Assembly (NCBI GenBank): GCA_902795835.1
Contig: CADBNA010000361.1
Coordinates: 1 to 6,972, forward strand
Origin: an uncultured Lachnospiraceae bacterium
GTDB taxonomy: Bacteria > Bacillota_A > Clostridia > Lachnospirales > Lachnospiraceae
DNA: 6,972 nucleotides
Direction of reading: 5' to 3'
In this document: positions 1 to 6,553 of the stretch, piece by piece
Layout of the letters: every line of letters starts with the position of its first letter
Numbering within the stretch: the stretch's first letter is position 1
Position numbers and translations under genes: made by a program
Notes under the pieces: generated by a model
What the model saw: only the letters and a program-made list of their open reading frames with translations
Told to the model about the DNA's origin: nothing
Databases searched by the model: none

Positions 1-182
1 AGCCGGGAACCTTCGAGCGGAATTTACGCATCGTTAAACGGCAGGGTGAGATACTTCGGTTGTCAGGAAAGATGTCTGTACCGCATCATTTTCCTCCGCA
101 ACGAATGATAGTGGTTTTCCGCCTGACTGATGGACTGGCACCGAGGAAACCTCCCCTTCTCTCATTACAGAACGAAACGCAG
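1..182 (+). promoter_or_regulatory. Possible 3' part of a cobalamin-type riboswitch (structured RNA, 5' end outside window)
   Basis: This stretch has RNA-like structure and ends in an intrinsic terminator. What is seen: CCGGGAA at 3-9, GTGAGATAC near 45-53, and GTCAGGA at 62-68 followed by a short CTGT segment. A hairpin follows, with CCGCATCATT near 81-90 pairing with AATGATaGTGG near 106-116 around a pyrimidine-rich loop. A competing hairpin pairs GTTG..AGGAAA.GATG (about 60-74) with CATC..TTTCCT..CAAC (about 84-103). The order GGGAA, then GA-rich segment, then GTCAGGA, then hairpin resembles the second half of the cobalamin (B12) riboswitch core. The usual ACCTGCC after GTCAGGA is only loosely matched here. 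The 5' half of the core cannot be checked. No B12-related or transport gene follows within the window. It could equally be another structured leader or sRNA. Confidence 0.3.
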
Positions 183-203
183 ACGCCTCACGGCGTTTTT
201 TTT
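183..203 (+). terminator. Intrinsic terminator closing the upstream RNA
   Basis: ACGCC at 183-187 pairs with GGCGT at 192-196 around a TCAC loop, followed by eight T residues (196-203). The T run makes it directional for plus-strand transcription. The reverse strand has no T run after the hairpin. It would end the RNA read from the left edge of the window, either as the riboswitch expression platform or as the end of an upstream transcript. Confidence 0.8.
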
Positions 204-204
204 A

Positions 205-435
205 TTGCATAAGTCCAGTCCCGAAACAGAGACTGCCTCCTGCTAGCAGGAAAGGCAGTCTCTGTTTCAGGGACGACAACAGGAATGAGCACGGAAAGCG
301 GAAGCTTGGAGTGCGAATTCCTGAAGCGGCGCGAGAGCTGCGGCGGCAGCGGAGCGACGCGGGACTTATGCAAAGCAGAACTAAAGTCCAGTCCCGAAAC
401 AGGAATGAGCACGGAAAGCGGAAGCTTGGAGTGCG
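205..435. repeat. Composite non-coding repeat cluster with direct and inverted repeats
   Basis: No gene is supported here. A 38-bp unit (AACAGGAATGAGC... to ...GGAGTGCG) occurs identically at 278-315 and 398-435, exactly 120 bp apart. A 19-bp unit starting AAGTCCAGTCCC occurs at 211-229 and 384-402. In the second copy the 19-bp and 38-bp units join directly, overlapping by AACAG. In the first copy they are separated by a hairpin insertion. TTGCATAAGTCC at 205-216 is the exact reverse complement of 362-373, so a 12-bp inverted repeat brackets the first copy. Between the copies lies a G/C-rich segment of GCGGC-like triplets (about 323-360). The arrangement suggests a dispersed intergenic repeat family in tandem or nested insertion. 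The family name is unknown to me. Confidence 0.8.
219..273. repeat. Long perfect hairpin interrupting a repeat copy
   Basis: The 16-bp arms are perfect: GAAACAGAGACTGCCT at 223-238 and its reverse complement at 253-268. The outer TCCC (219-222) can pair with GGGA (270-273) past a single bulged A. The 14-nt loop contains the full palindrome CCTGCTAGCAGG (239-250). No T tract follows on either strand, so it is not a standard terminator. Compared with the second copy of the flanking repeat, bases 230-282 (53 bp) look like an insertion bordered by AACAG direct repeats (225-229 and 278-282). It may be a very small palindromic element or an inverted duplication of the flanking unit. Confidence 0.85.
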
Positions 436-446
436 GACGATACACA

Positions 447-612
447 GCCGGGACGGAGAAGGGGAACAGGCGAGTGGACGCATCCGGCGAGCACGTGTCC
501 GAGACCGGCCGAATCTTAGATGGTCACGGATTCATTCCGTGAGCATCTTAGATGAGCAGGCTCGGGCCGGCGGAGCAGCGGACAACCGCCTGTTCCCCTT
601 CTCCGTCCCGGC
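447..612. repeat. 166-bp element with 26-bp perfect terminal inverted repeats
   Basis: The left end at 447-472 (starting GCCGGGACGGAG) and the right end at 587-612 (ending CTCCGTCCCGGC) are exact reverse complements over 26 bp. Inside is a second hairpin. ATCTTAGATG (513-522) pairs with CATCTTAGAT (544-553) with one T-T mismatch. TCACGGA (524-530) pairs with TCCGTGA (536-542) around a 5-nt loop. CCGGCC at 505-510 can also pair with GGCCGG at 565-570. The element has no plausible coding sequence, no T tract after either arm and no obvious target-site duplication. It has the form of a non-autonomous miniature transposable element or a structured dispersed repeat, ending 30 bp before the operon promoter. 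Confidence 0.85.
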
Positions 613-642
613 GTCCGTAAAAATGAAACCTCACACTCCTCC

Positions 643-671
643 TTGACAAACCCCTCCTCCCCAAGTATTAT
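643..671 (+). promoter_or_regulatory. Sigma-A-type promoter of the valS operon
   Basis: TTGACA at 643-648 is a perfect -35 box. After a spacer of exactly 17 bp comes TATTAT at 666-671, one base off the -10 consensus. Transcription would start at about 677-679, just before the first paired bases of the T-box leader. The position fits regulation by leader attenuation rather than by an activator. No separate operator was recognised between the promoter and the start of the leader. Confidence 0.85.
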
Positions 672-676
672 GTTCA

Positions 677-959
677 ATAGCCAAAGGCTGAGACGAAGAG
701 GAGTAGGCTGCTGCACCCTACAGAGAGGAACCGCCTGGCTGAGAAGGTTCCGGGAACAGGCTGCCGCTGAAGGTCGCTTCCGAGCCGGCTGCATGAAGTC
801 CCGCAGATCATGCCGGATGTGTAGTGCTGCCCGCGTCATTCCCGTTAACGGATGGAGAGGTTCAGAGGATTTCCCGGTTTCAACATGGGGAGTACCCTGA
901 TCGAAGAAAGGTGGTACCGCGGTTTTTCGCCCTTTACGATGGTTCGTAGAGGGCGTTTT
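677..959 (+). promoter_or_regulatory. T-box leader sensing uncharged tRNA-Val
   Basis: T-box RNAs bind a specific uncharged tRNA and then favour an antiterminator, turning on the gene downstream. Stem I is closed by GGCT (686-689) with AGCC (783-786). It carries the AGACGAAGAGGAGTA segment (691-705) typical of the GA/k-turn region, the AGAGAG bulge (722-727) and a distal hairpin, GGAACC (727-732) with GGTTCC (746-751). The specifier is read after the conserved GAA as GTC at 773-775, a valine codon. The conserved T-box AAGGTGGTACCGCGG lies at 908-922. Its UGGU (912-915) can pair with the ACCA end of a tRNA with discriminator A, as expected for tRNA-Val. CCGTTAACGG at 842-851 lies in the stem III/linker region. 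The gene downstream is valS, which agrees with the specifier. Confidence 0.95.
928..959 (+). terminator. T-box leader terminator (attenuator)
   Basis: CGCCCTTTACG at 928-938 pairs with CGTAGAGGGCG at 945-955, an 11-bp stem with one G-U pair and a 6-nt loop, followed by TTTT (956-959). It lies directly after the T-box sequence, as an attenuator should, and 21 nt before the valS start. When tRNA-Val is charged, transcription is expected to stop here. Confidence 0.9.
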
Positions 960-980
960 AAGTTGCTGCAGGAGGAGAGC

Positions 981-3638
981 ATGAGCAAAGAACTCGCAAA
1001 AACGTATGATCCAAAGGGACTGGAAGAGAGACTGTATCAGAAATGGGAGAAAAACGGCTATTTTCACGCGAAGGTGAATCCGGACAAAAAGCCGTTTACA
1101 ATTGTGATGCCGCCGCCGAACGTGACGGGGCAGCTGCACATGGGCCATGCCCTGGACAATACGATGCAGGACATTCTGATCCGGTTTAAGAGAATGCAGG
1201 GATATGAGGCGCTCTGGCAGCCGGGAACCGACCATGCCGCGATTGCCACGGAGGTCAAGGTTACCAACATGCTCAAAGACAGGGGCATCGACAAGGAAGC
1301 GATCGGCAGGGAGGAGTTTCTGCGGTACTGCTGGGAGTGGAAGGCCGATTACGGCAGCCGCATCCTGACGCAGCTGAAGAAGCTGGGCTCTTCCGCTGAC
1401 TGGGAGCGCGAGCGCTTTACCATGGATGAAGGCTGCTCGAAGGCCGTGGAAGAAGTGTTTGTGCGCCTGTATGAAAAGGGATGGATTTACCGGGGCAGCC
1501 GGATCATCAACTGGTGCCCGAAGTGCCAGACCTCTCTGTCTGACGCGGAAGTGGAGCACGAGGACCAGAATGGCTTTTTCTGGCACATCCGCTATCCGAT
1601 CGTCGGAGAAGAAGACCGCTTTGTGGAGATCGCGACGACCCGTCCCGAGACCATGCTGGGCGATACAGCTGTCGCCGTCAATCCGGAGGATGAGCGGTAC
1701 AGCGATCTGGTCGGCTGCATGCTTCAGCTTCCGCTGACCGGCAGACAGATTCCGGTTATTGCGGATGCGTATGTAGACCGCGAATTCGGCACCGGCTGCG
1801 TAAAGATCACACCGGCTCATGACCCCAATGACTTCGAAGTGGGCAAGCGGCACGGCCTGGAGGAAATCAACATTCTGAATGACGATGCCACCATGAATGA
1901 CCGCTGCGGAAAATATGCCGGCATGGACCGGTATGAGGCGAGAAAAGCCATCGTAAAAGACCTGGAGGAGCTGGGACTGCTGGTAAAGGTTGTCCCGCAT
2001 ATGCATGCGGTAGGCACGCATGACCGCTGCCACACGACCGTCGAGCCGATGGTCAAGCCGCAGTGGTTCGTCCGCATGAAAGAGATGGCGGAGGCTTCCA
2101 TCCAGACGCTTCGCGACGGCCACCTGACCTTTGTGCCGGACCGCTTTGACAAGATCTATCTGCACTGGCTGGAGAACATCCGCGACTGGTGCATTTCCAG
2201 GCAGCTGTGGTGGGGACACCGCATTCCCGCCTGGTACTGCACAAAATGCGGTGAGATCACTGTGAGAAAGGGCGGAGCGCCAGTGGCCTGCCCGAAATGC
2301 GGCTGCACGGAACTCCGTCAGGATGAAGATACGCTGGACACCTGGTTTTCATCCGCTCTGTGGCCGTTTTCCACTCTGGGATGGCCGGAGCGCACGCCGG
2401 AACTGGAATATTTTTATCCGACAGACGTCCTGGTCACAGGCTATGATATTATCTTCTTCTGGGTCATCCGGATGGTCTTCTCCGGACTGGAGCAGACCGG
2501 GAAGACGCCGTTCCATCACGTCCTGATCCACGGACTCGTGCGGGATTCGCAGGGCAGGAAGATTAGCAAGTCTCTCGGAAACGGCATTGACCCGCTGGAC
2601 GTGATCGACAAATACGGCGCGGACGCGCTCCGGCTGACGCTCATCACCGGCAACGCGCCCGGAAATGACATGCGTTTTTACTGGGAACGCGTGGAAGCCA
2701 GCCGCAATTTTGCAAACAAGGTATGGAATGCCTCCCGGTTCATTCTGATGAATATGGAGGGCAGACAGCTGCCGGAGACCGTTGACCCGGCCCGCCTGAC
2801 GGCGCCTGAAAAATGGATCCTCCACCGCGTCAATGCACTTGCGTCCGAAGTGACAGAGAACATGGACAAATTCGAACTGGGCATTGCCGTGCAGAAGGTT
2901 TTTGACTTTATCTGGGAGGAATTCTGCGACTGGTACATTGAGATGATGAAGCCGGTACTGTATAATGGTACAGAAGAGGAGCGCACGGATGCTCTCTGGA
3001 CGCTCCGGACGGTTCTCTCAAATGCGCTGAAGCTCCTGCATCCGTTTATGCCGTTCATCACAGAGGAGATCTACTGTACGCTGAACGAGGATGAAGAGAC
3101 CATCATGACTGCCGCCTGGCCTGTCTGGAGAGACGACTGGAACTTCCCGGAGGAAGCGGCCGGAATCGACCTGATCAAGGAAGCTATCCGGGGAATCCGC
3201 AATGTGCGCACCTCCCTGAATGTGCCGCCTTCAAAAAAGGCGAATGTTTTTGTGGTGTCTGAGATTGCCGGAGTGCTGGATACATTCCGCCGCTCGAAAG
3301 CCTTTTTTGCTACGCTGGCCCATGCGGAGCAGGTCTCTTTCCAGAGCAGCAAGGACGGAATCGGCGAGGATGCGGTCTCTGCCGTCGTTCCCGGCGCCGC
3401 GGTCTATATTCCGTTTGCGGAACTGGTGGACACTGAAAAGGAGAGAACCCGCCTGGAGAACGAAAAGACGCGGCTTGGGAAGGAAATTGCCCGCTGCAGG
3501 GGAATGCTGGACAATGAGAAGTTCATCAGCAGGGCTCCCGCCGCCAAGGTGGAAGAAGAGAAAGCCAAGCTGGAGAAATACACACAGATGCTGCAGCAGG
3601 TAGAAGAGCAGATCGGCCGGCTTCCCGCAGCGAAATGA
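981..3638 (+). CDS. valS: Valyl-tRNA synthetase (class I)
   Basis: ValS charges tRNA-Val with valine using ATP in the cytoplasm and hydrolyses mischarged threonyl-tRNA-Val. The start at 981 has AGGAGG (970-975) five bases upstream and gives 885 residues, near the usual length for the family. Starting at the upstream in-frame ATG (852) would place the N-terminus inside the T-box and terminator. Visible motifs: [15 protein letters not shown] (HIGH signature, HMGH at 53-56); the editing (CP1) domain with [10 protein letters not shown] at 219-228 and [15 protein letters not shown] at 270-284; cysteine pairs C179/C182, C420/C423 and C437/C440, which suggest zinc binding; [18 protein letters not shown] at 401-418; and the KMSKS loop as KISKS at 527-531. 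An anticodon-binding domain spans about 600-760. A charged coiled-coil arm occupies 815-885, the ValS hallmark separating it from IleS and LeuS. It is first in the operon and controlled by the valine T-box. Confidence 0.98.
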   Translation: MSKELAKTYDPKGLEERLYQKWEKNGYFHAKVNPDKKPFTIVMPPPNVTGQLHMGHALDNTMQDILIRFKRMQGYEALWQPGTDHAAIATEVKVTNMLKDRGIDKEAIGREEFLRYCWEWKADYGSRILTQLKKLGSSADWERERFTMDEGCSKAVEEVFVRLYEKGWIYRGSRIINWCPKCQTSLSDAEVEHEDQNGFFWHIRYPIVGEEDRFVEIATTRPETMLGDTAVAVNPEDERYSDLVGCMLQLPLTGRQIPVIADAYVDREFGTGCVKITPAHDPNDFEVGKRHGLEEINILNDDATMNDRCGKYAGMDRYEARKAIVKDLEELGLLVKVVPHMHAVGTHDRCHTTVEPMVKPQWFVRMKEMAEASIQTLRDGHLTFVPDRFDKIYLHWLENIRDWCISRQLWWGHRIPAWYCTKCGEITVRKGGAPVACPKCGCTELRQDEDTLDTWFSSALWPFSTLGWPERTPELEYFYPTDVLVTGYDIIFFWVIRMVFSGLEQTGKTPFHHVLIHGLVRDSQGRKISKSLGNGIDPLDVIDKYGADALRLTLITGNAPGNDMRFYWERVEASRNFANKVWNASRFILMNMEGRQLPETVDPARLTAPEKWILHRVNALASEVTENMDKFELGIAVQKVFDFIWEEFCDWYIEMMKPVLYNGTEEERTDALWTLRTVLSNALKLLHPFMPFITEEIYCTLNEDEETIMTAAWPVWRDDWNFPEEAAGIDLIKEAIRGIRNVRTSLNVPPSKKANVFVVSEIAGVLDTFRRSKAFFATLAHAEQVSFQSSKDGIGEDAVSAVVPGAAVYIPFAELVDTEKERTRLENEKTRLGKEIARCRGMLDNEKFISRAPAAKVEEEKAKLEKYTQMLQQVEEQIGRLPAAK

Positions 3639-3673
3639 CGGACCGTATCAGGAAGACAGTCGGAGAAAAGAAT

Positions 3674-4996
3674 ATGACATATGAAGAAGCCGTCCGCTAT
3701 ATAGAAGAAATACCGAAATTTACCAAAAAGACGGCGCTGTCGCACACGGAGCGGCTGCTGGATGAGCTGGGGCATCCCGAAGAGGGGATGAAGATCTTCC
3801 ATGTCGCCGGAACCAACGGGAAAGGCAGCGTGTGCGCCTATATCCGCTCCATGCTCATGGCGGGCGGATACCGCACCGGCTTTTTTACATCGCCGCACCT
3901 GGTGAAGATTACGGAGCGCTTCCAGATCAATCAGGAGCCCGTGGGCGAGGAGGCCTTTGTGCGGGCTTTTGAGCAGGTGATGGAGGCTGTCCGTGTGCGC
4001 ATGGGACAGGGAGACGAGCACCCTACGTATTTTGAGACGCTGTTTCTGACTGGTCTTCTGCTGTTCCGGGAGGCGGGAGTGGATTATGTCATCCTGGAGG
4101 TCGGAATGGGAGGCCGTCTGGATGCCACCAACGTGGTCCGGAAACCGCTGGTATGCATCATCACCTCGATCAGCCTGGACCACACAGAGTATCTCGGAGA
4201 TACGGTAAGCGCCATTGCGGGAGAAAAAGCAGGGATTATCAAGCCCGGCGTACCGGTAATCTATGACGCGCATGATCCCGGGGCCTCGGCGGTTATTTCT
4301 GCCCGGGCAGCAGAGCTGGGCTGTCCATCCTATGCGCTGACCCAGGACATGGTGCAGATGATCCGATCAACGACTGACGGCGTCGACTTCCGGTTCCTCG
4401 GCCCGGCCAGGGAAGAAGCGGAGAAAGACGGAAGAGTTCTGCATATTCCACAGATTGCGCCCTATCAGATGATGAATGCCTCTCTGGCCTGGCTTGCGAT
4501 GGATCTTCTCACGGAAGAACACGGCATTCCGGAGGAAAGAAGAGCAGCCGGACTGTCGGAGATGTTCTGGCCGTGCCGCATGGAAACCGTGATGAAAGAT
4601 GTGATCATTGACGGCGCGCACAATCCGGACGGGATAGCCGAGTTTGTCCGTACGGCCGCGCATTTTCATCAGGAAAGAGAAATAACCATCCTGTTTTCAG
4701 CAGTAGCTGACAAACACTATGAGGAGATGATCCGGACGATTGCCTGCGGGATCCGCCCGGAAAGAGTCGTCACTACCAGGATCAGCGGCAGCAGACAGGT
4801 GTCTGAAGAGACGCTGGCGCTGCTGTTTGAAGAAGCCGGCGTAAAGGAAGTGTTTTCCGTCCCGGCAGTCGGGCCTGCCTTTGACATTGCCTGTTCCCTG
4901 AAAGAGGACGGGCTGCTGTTCTGCGTCGGGTCTCTGTACATGGCCGGAGAGATTAAAAAATGGATTTCCGAAGGAGCAAATCATGCTGGACTTTGA
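3674..4996 (+). CDS. folC: Bifunctional folylpolyglutamate / dihydrofolate synthase
   Basis: FolC adds glutamate to dihydropteroate and/or extends the polyglutamate tail of folates with ATP, keeping folates in the cell. It is a Mur-ligase-fold enzyme. The chosen start, MTYEEAVRYIEEIPKF, has GGAG (3662-3665) eight bases upstream and yields 440 residues, typical for the family. An alternative in-frame ATG at 3635 overlaps the valS stop (ATGA) and would add 13 residues but has no ribosome binding site. Motifs: the P-loop GTNGKGS at 46-52, TSPHL at 72-76, EVGMGGRLDATN at 142-153, SLDH at 167-170, EKAGIIK at 184-190, and the C-terminal-domain signature DGAHNPD at 313-319. The usual PGR-E segment appears as WPCRME (299-304), with Cys where Gly is common. 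The sequence alone does not show whether both activities are present. Confidence 0.96.
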   Translation: MTYEEAVRYIEEIPKFTKKTALSHTERLLDELGHPEEGMKIFHVAGTNGKGSVCAYIRSMLMAGGYRTGFFTSPHLVKITERFQINQEPVGEEAFVRAFEQVMEAVRVRMGQGDEHPTYFETLFLTGLLLFREAGVDYVILEVGMGGRLDATNVVRKPLVCIITSISLDHTEYLGDTVSAIAGEKAGIIKPGVPVIYDAHDPGASAVISARAAELGCPSYALTQDMVQMIRSTTDGVDFRFLGPAREEAEKDGRVLHIPQIAPYQMMNASLAWLAMDLLTEEHGIPEERRAAGLSEMFWPCRMETVMKDVIIDGAHNPDGIAEFVRTAAHFHQEREITILFSAVADKHYEEMIRTIACGIRPERVVTTRISGSRQVSEETLALLFEEAGVKEVFSVPAVGPAFDIACSLKEDGLLFCVGSLYMAGEIKKWISEGANHAGL

Positions 4997-5135
4997 CGAG
5001 GAATTAAAAAAGTTTTCTCCCATCCTGGACGTGGAGAATGTAGAGGACGCCATCCGGAAACAGGATATTACGGATGTCATGGATTTTATCAGGGAACTGG
5101 AAACGGAAATAGCAGGTAAGGCCGGCCGGAACTGA
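4983..5135 (+). CDS. Small acidic protein, 50 aa, unknown function
   Basis: I do not recognise this family. The ORF starts at 4983 inside folC, overlapping its last 14 bases, and has a strong AAGGAG (4971-4976) with a 6-base spacer. This suggests real, translationally coupled translation. The product begins MLDFDEELKKFSPILDVENV and ends ELETEIAGKAGRN. It has 50 residues, is rich in Asp/Glu and likely mostly helical, with two predicted amphipathic helices (about 4-12 and 20-43) and a short basic tail. There is no Cys, signal peptide or membrane segment. Its position between folC and the TPR gene fits a small cytosolic partner or regulator. A coding role is supported by the ribosome binding site and tight packing, not by homology that I can verify here. 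Confidence 0.75.
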   Translation: MLDFDEELKKFSPILDVENVEDAIRKQDITDVMDFIRELETEIAGKAGRN

Positions 5136-5167
5136 ATGGTCCGGCCTGTGTCCGGATGAAGCCGGAC
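5124..5167 (+). other. Two tandem hairpins in the 57-bp gap before the TPR gene
   Basis: GGCCGGA (5124-5130) pairs with TCCGGCC (5140-5146), with the small-ORF stop codon in its 9-nt loop. GTCCGG (5150-5155) pairs with CCGGAC (5162-5167) around a 6-nt loop. There is no T tract, so neither is an intrinsic terminator. They may act as an mRNA processing or stabilising site, or affect access to the AGGAG at 5181-5185. This is the largest gap inside the operon. Confidence 0.6.
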
Positions 5168-5192
5168 CTGAACAGGGTGAAGGAGAGGCGGT

Positions 5193-6548
5193 ATGGAAAG
5201 TGCCGAACAGAGAGCAGCCAGGCTCTCCGGACTATATTATAATATGGGCCTCGACCGGGCCAGGATCCGCGATCTTTCCGGGGCTGTCGACAAATTGCTG
5301 GCCAGCCTGCAGTTTGACAAGAAAAACACGGCTGCCAGGAACCTGCTCGGACTTGTGTATTTCGAGACAGGGGAAGTGGTGGCCGCCCTCAGTGAGTGGA
5401 TTATCAGCCAGAATCTGGACCCGGAAAACAGGCAGGCGGCCGAATACATCGAACAGGTACGCGCGGATCAGGCGCGGCTTCAGGTCATCAGTCAGTCGAT
5501 CAGGGGATACAATGAAGCTCTGGCAGCCTGCCGGGAGGGCAGTGATGATATTGCAGCCATCCGTCTGCGCAGAGTGCTGAATCAGAACAATCACCTGATT
5601 AAGGCCAGCCATCTTCTCGCGCTGATTGAGATTAAGCAGGGAAGACTGGGACATGCCAGACGGGTATTGCGCCGGGCGGCCAGAATCGACCGCACCAACC
5701 CTACGACCCTGCGGTATCTGCGGGAGATAGATGAGCAGGCCGGACGGAATCCGGACGCGGAGGCGGATCTGCAGGAAGAGCAGCGGGAAGCCGCTCCCCC
5801 CAGGGTTTCTTTCCGGCAGACATCTCTGTATGCGCCGCTGCTGAACCTGCTGCTGGGCCTGTCGATCGGCCTTCTGGCCGGTCTGTTTCTGATTGCGCCT
5901 GCCGTCAGAAGAAGCATCAACCGGCGGGCAGACGAGCGCATTGTGGAGTATACGGAAACAATGGCCGCGCAGGAAGTGCGGATCAGCACGCTTGCCAGCG
6001 AGCTGGAGGCCGCACAGGAGGACGCTCAGAATACAAGGGGAGAGCTGGAGGACGCCGTTAACACCCCGGCGGCCTACCAGAACCTGATTCGTGCACTGCA
6101 GGCCTATCAGAACCAGAATTATGCCGCTGCCGGCGATGCGCTGCTGGAGGTGAACAGGGAACTGCTGTCCGATGAGGCAAAGCAGTTTTACGATGCTTCT
6201 GCGGCGGATATCCGGGCAGGCGCGTATGAGGCATATGTGTCGGAGGGAGATGTCGCCTTCTATCAGGAGGATTACCAGAAAGCCCTTTCCTTCTATCAGA
6301 AGGCTTATGACATAGACCAGTCCGACTACAACCTCGGCTTTATGATGGCAAATGTGTATGAAAACATGAATGATACAGACAGCGCAATGGAGATGTACCG
6401 GGAGCTTCTTCAGAAATTCCCGGATTCGGAATACGCCGAATATATGGTAAACAGGATCCAGGCGCTTGGCGGAGATATTACGGAATACCAGATTCAGAGA
6501 GAGATGACGGAAAATACCGAGGAAGAATACGGTTATTGGGAGGGATGA
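5193..6548 (+). CDS. TPR-repeat protein with one membrane segment
   Basis: The start at 5193 has AGGAG (5181-5185) with a 7-base spacer and gives 451 residues. N-terminal TPR-like helices span about 9-175, for example NTAARNLLGLVYFETGE and the following helix pairs. A charged linker (about 180-210) precedes one hydrophobic segment, LLNLLLGLSIGLLAGLFLIAP at about 216-236, followed by the basic RRSINRR. A probable coiled coil covers 245-292. A second TPR block covers about 293-425, with GDVAFYQEDYQKALSFYQKAYDID (352-375) giving a near-canonical repeat. The C-terminus is acidic (ENTEEEYGYWEG). No catalytic domain is seen. TPR proteins scaffold protein complexes. Its place just before murB suggests, but does not show, a role at the envelope. 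There is no signal peptide, so the N-terminal half is probably cytosolic, although the basic residues after the segment would favour the opposite orientation. Confidence 0.9.
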   Translation: MESAEQRAARLSGLYYNMGLDRARIRDLSGAVDKLLASLQFDKKNTAARNLLGLVYFETGEVVAALSEWIISQNLDPENRQAAEYIEQVRADQARLQVISQSIRGYNEALAACREGSDDIAAIRLRRVLNQNNHLIKASHLLALIEIKQGRLGHARRVLRRAARIDRTNPTTLRYLREIDEQAGRNPDAEADLQEEQREAAPPRVSFRQTSLYAPLLNLLLGLSIGLLAGLFLIAPAVRRSINRRADERIVEYTETMAAQEVRISTLASELEAAQEDAQNTRGELEDAVNTPAAYQNLIRALQAYQNQNYAAAGDALLEVNRELLSDEAKQFYDASAADIRAGAYEAYVSEGDVAFYQEDYQKALSFYQKAYDIDQSDYNLGFMMANVYENMNDTDSAMEMYRELLQKFPDSEYAEYMVNRIQALGGDITEYQIQREMTENTEEEYGYWEG

Positions 6549-6553
6549 CAGCC

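Noticed and set aside
36..163. Minus-strand 42-codon frame starting MREGEVSSV
   Set aside because: It has no ribosome binding site, lies opposite the structured RNA, and shows no recognisable features.
3..212. Plus-strand frame open from the left edge to 212, and another open to 108, as possible tails of an upstream gene
   Set aside because: The longer one reads through the terminator hairpin and its T tract, and neither translation resembles a known protein end. Chance openness is likely, though the frame ending at 108 cannot be fully excluded without upstream sequence.
219..273. Intrinsic terminator reading of the long hairpin
   Set aside because: Neither strand has a T tract after the stem, and a proper terminator already lies at 183-203.
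205..435. CRISPR array
   Set aside because: There are only two copies of the 38-bp unit, spaced by 82 bp, with no regular spacer series and no cas genes.
188..646. Short open frames on both strands in the repeat region, such as 285-542 plus and 188-445 minus
   Set aside because: They follow repeated DNA in register, have no proper ribosome binding site, and translate the inverted repeats. They are best read as non-coding repeats.
852..980. Upstream in-frame extension of valS from an ATG at 852
   Set aside because: It would translate the T-box and attenuator. The ATG at 981 has an ideal AGGAGG and matches the usual ValS N-terminus.
516..2219. Long minus-strand open frame (567 codons) opposite the leader and valS
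   Set aside because: It is antisense to a certain valS gene and its T-box, with low-complexity His/Leu/Arg-rich translation and no family motifs. G/C-rich third codon positions create such open shadows.
3404..4273. Minus-strand open frame of 289 codons opposite valS and folC
   Set aside because: It spans the valS-folC junction on the wrong strand and shows no motifs or ribosome binding site worth noting.
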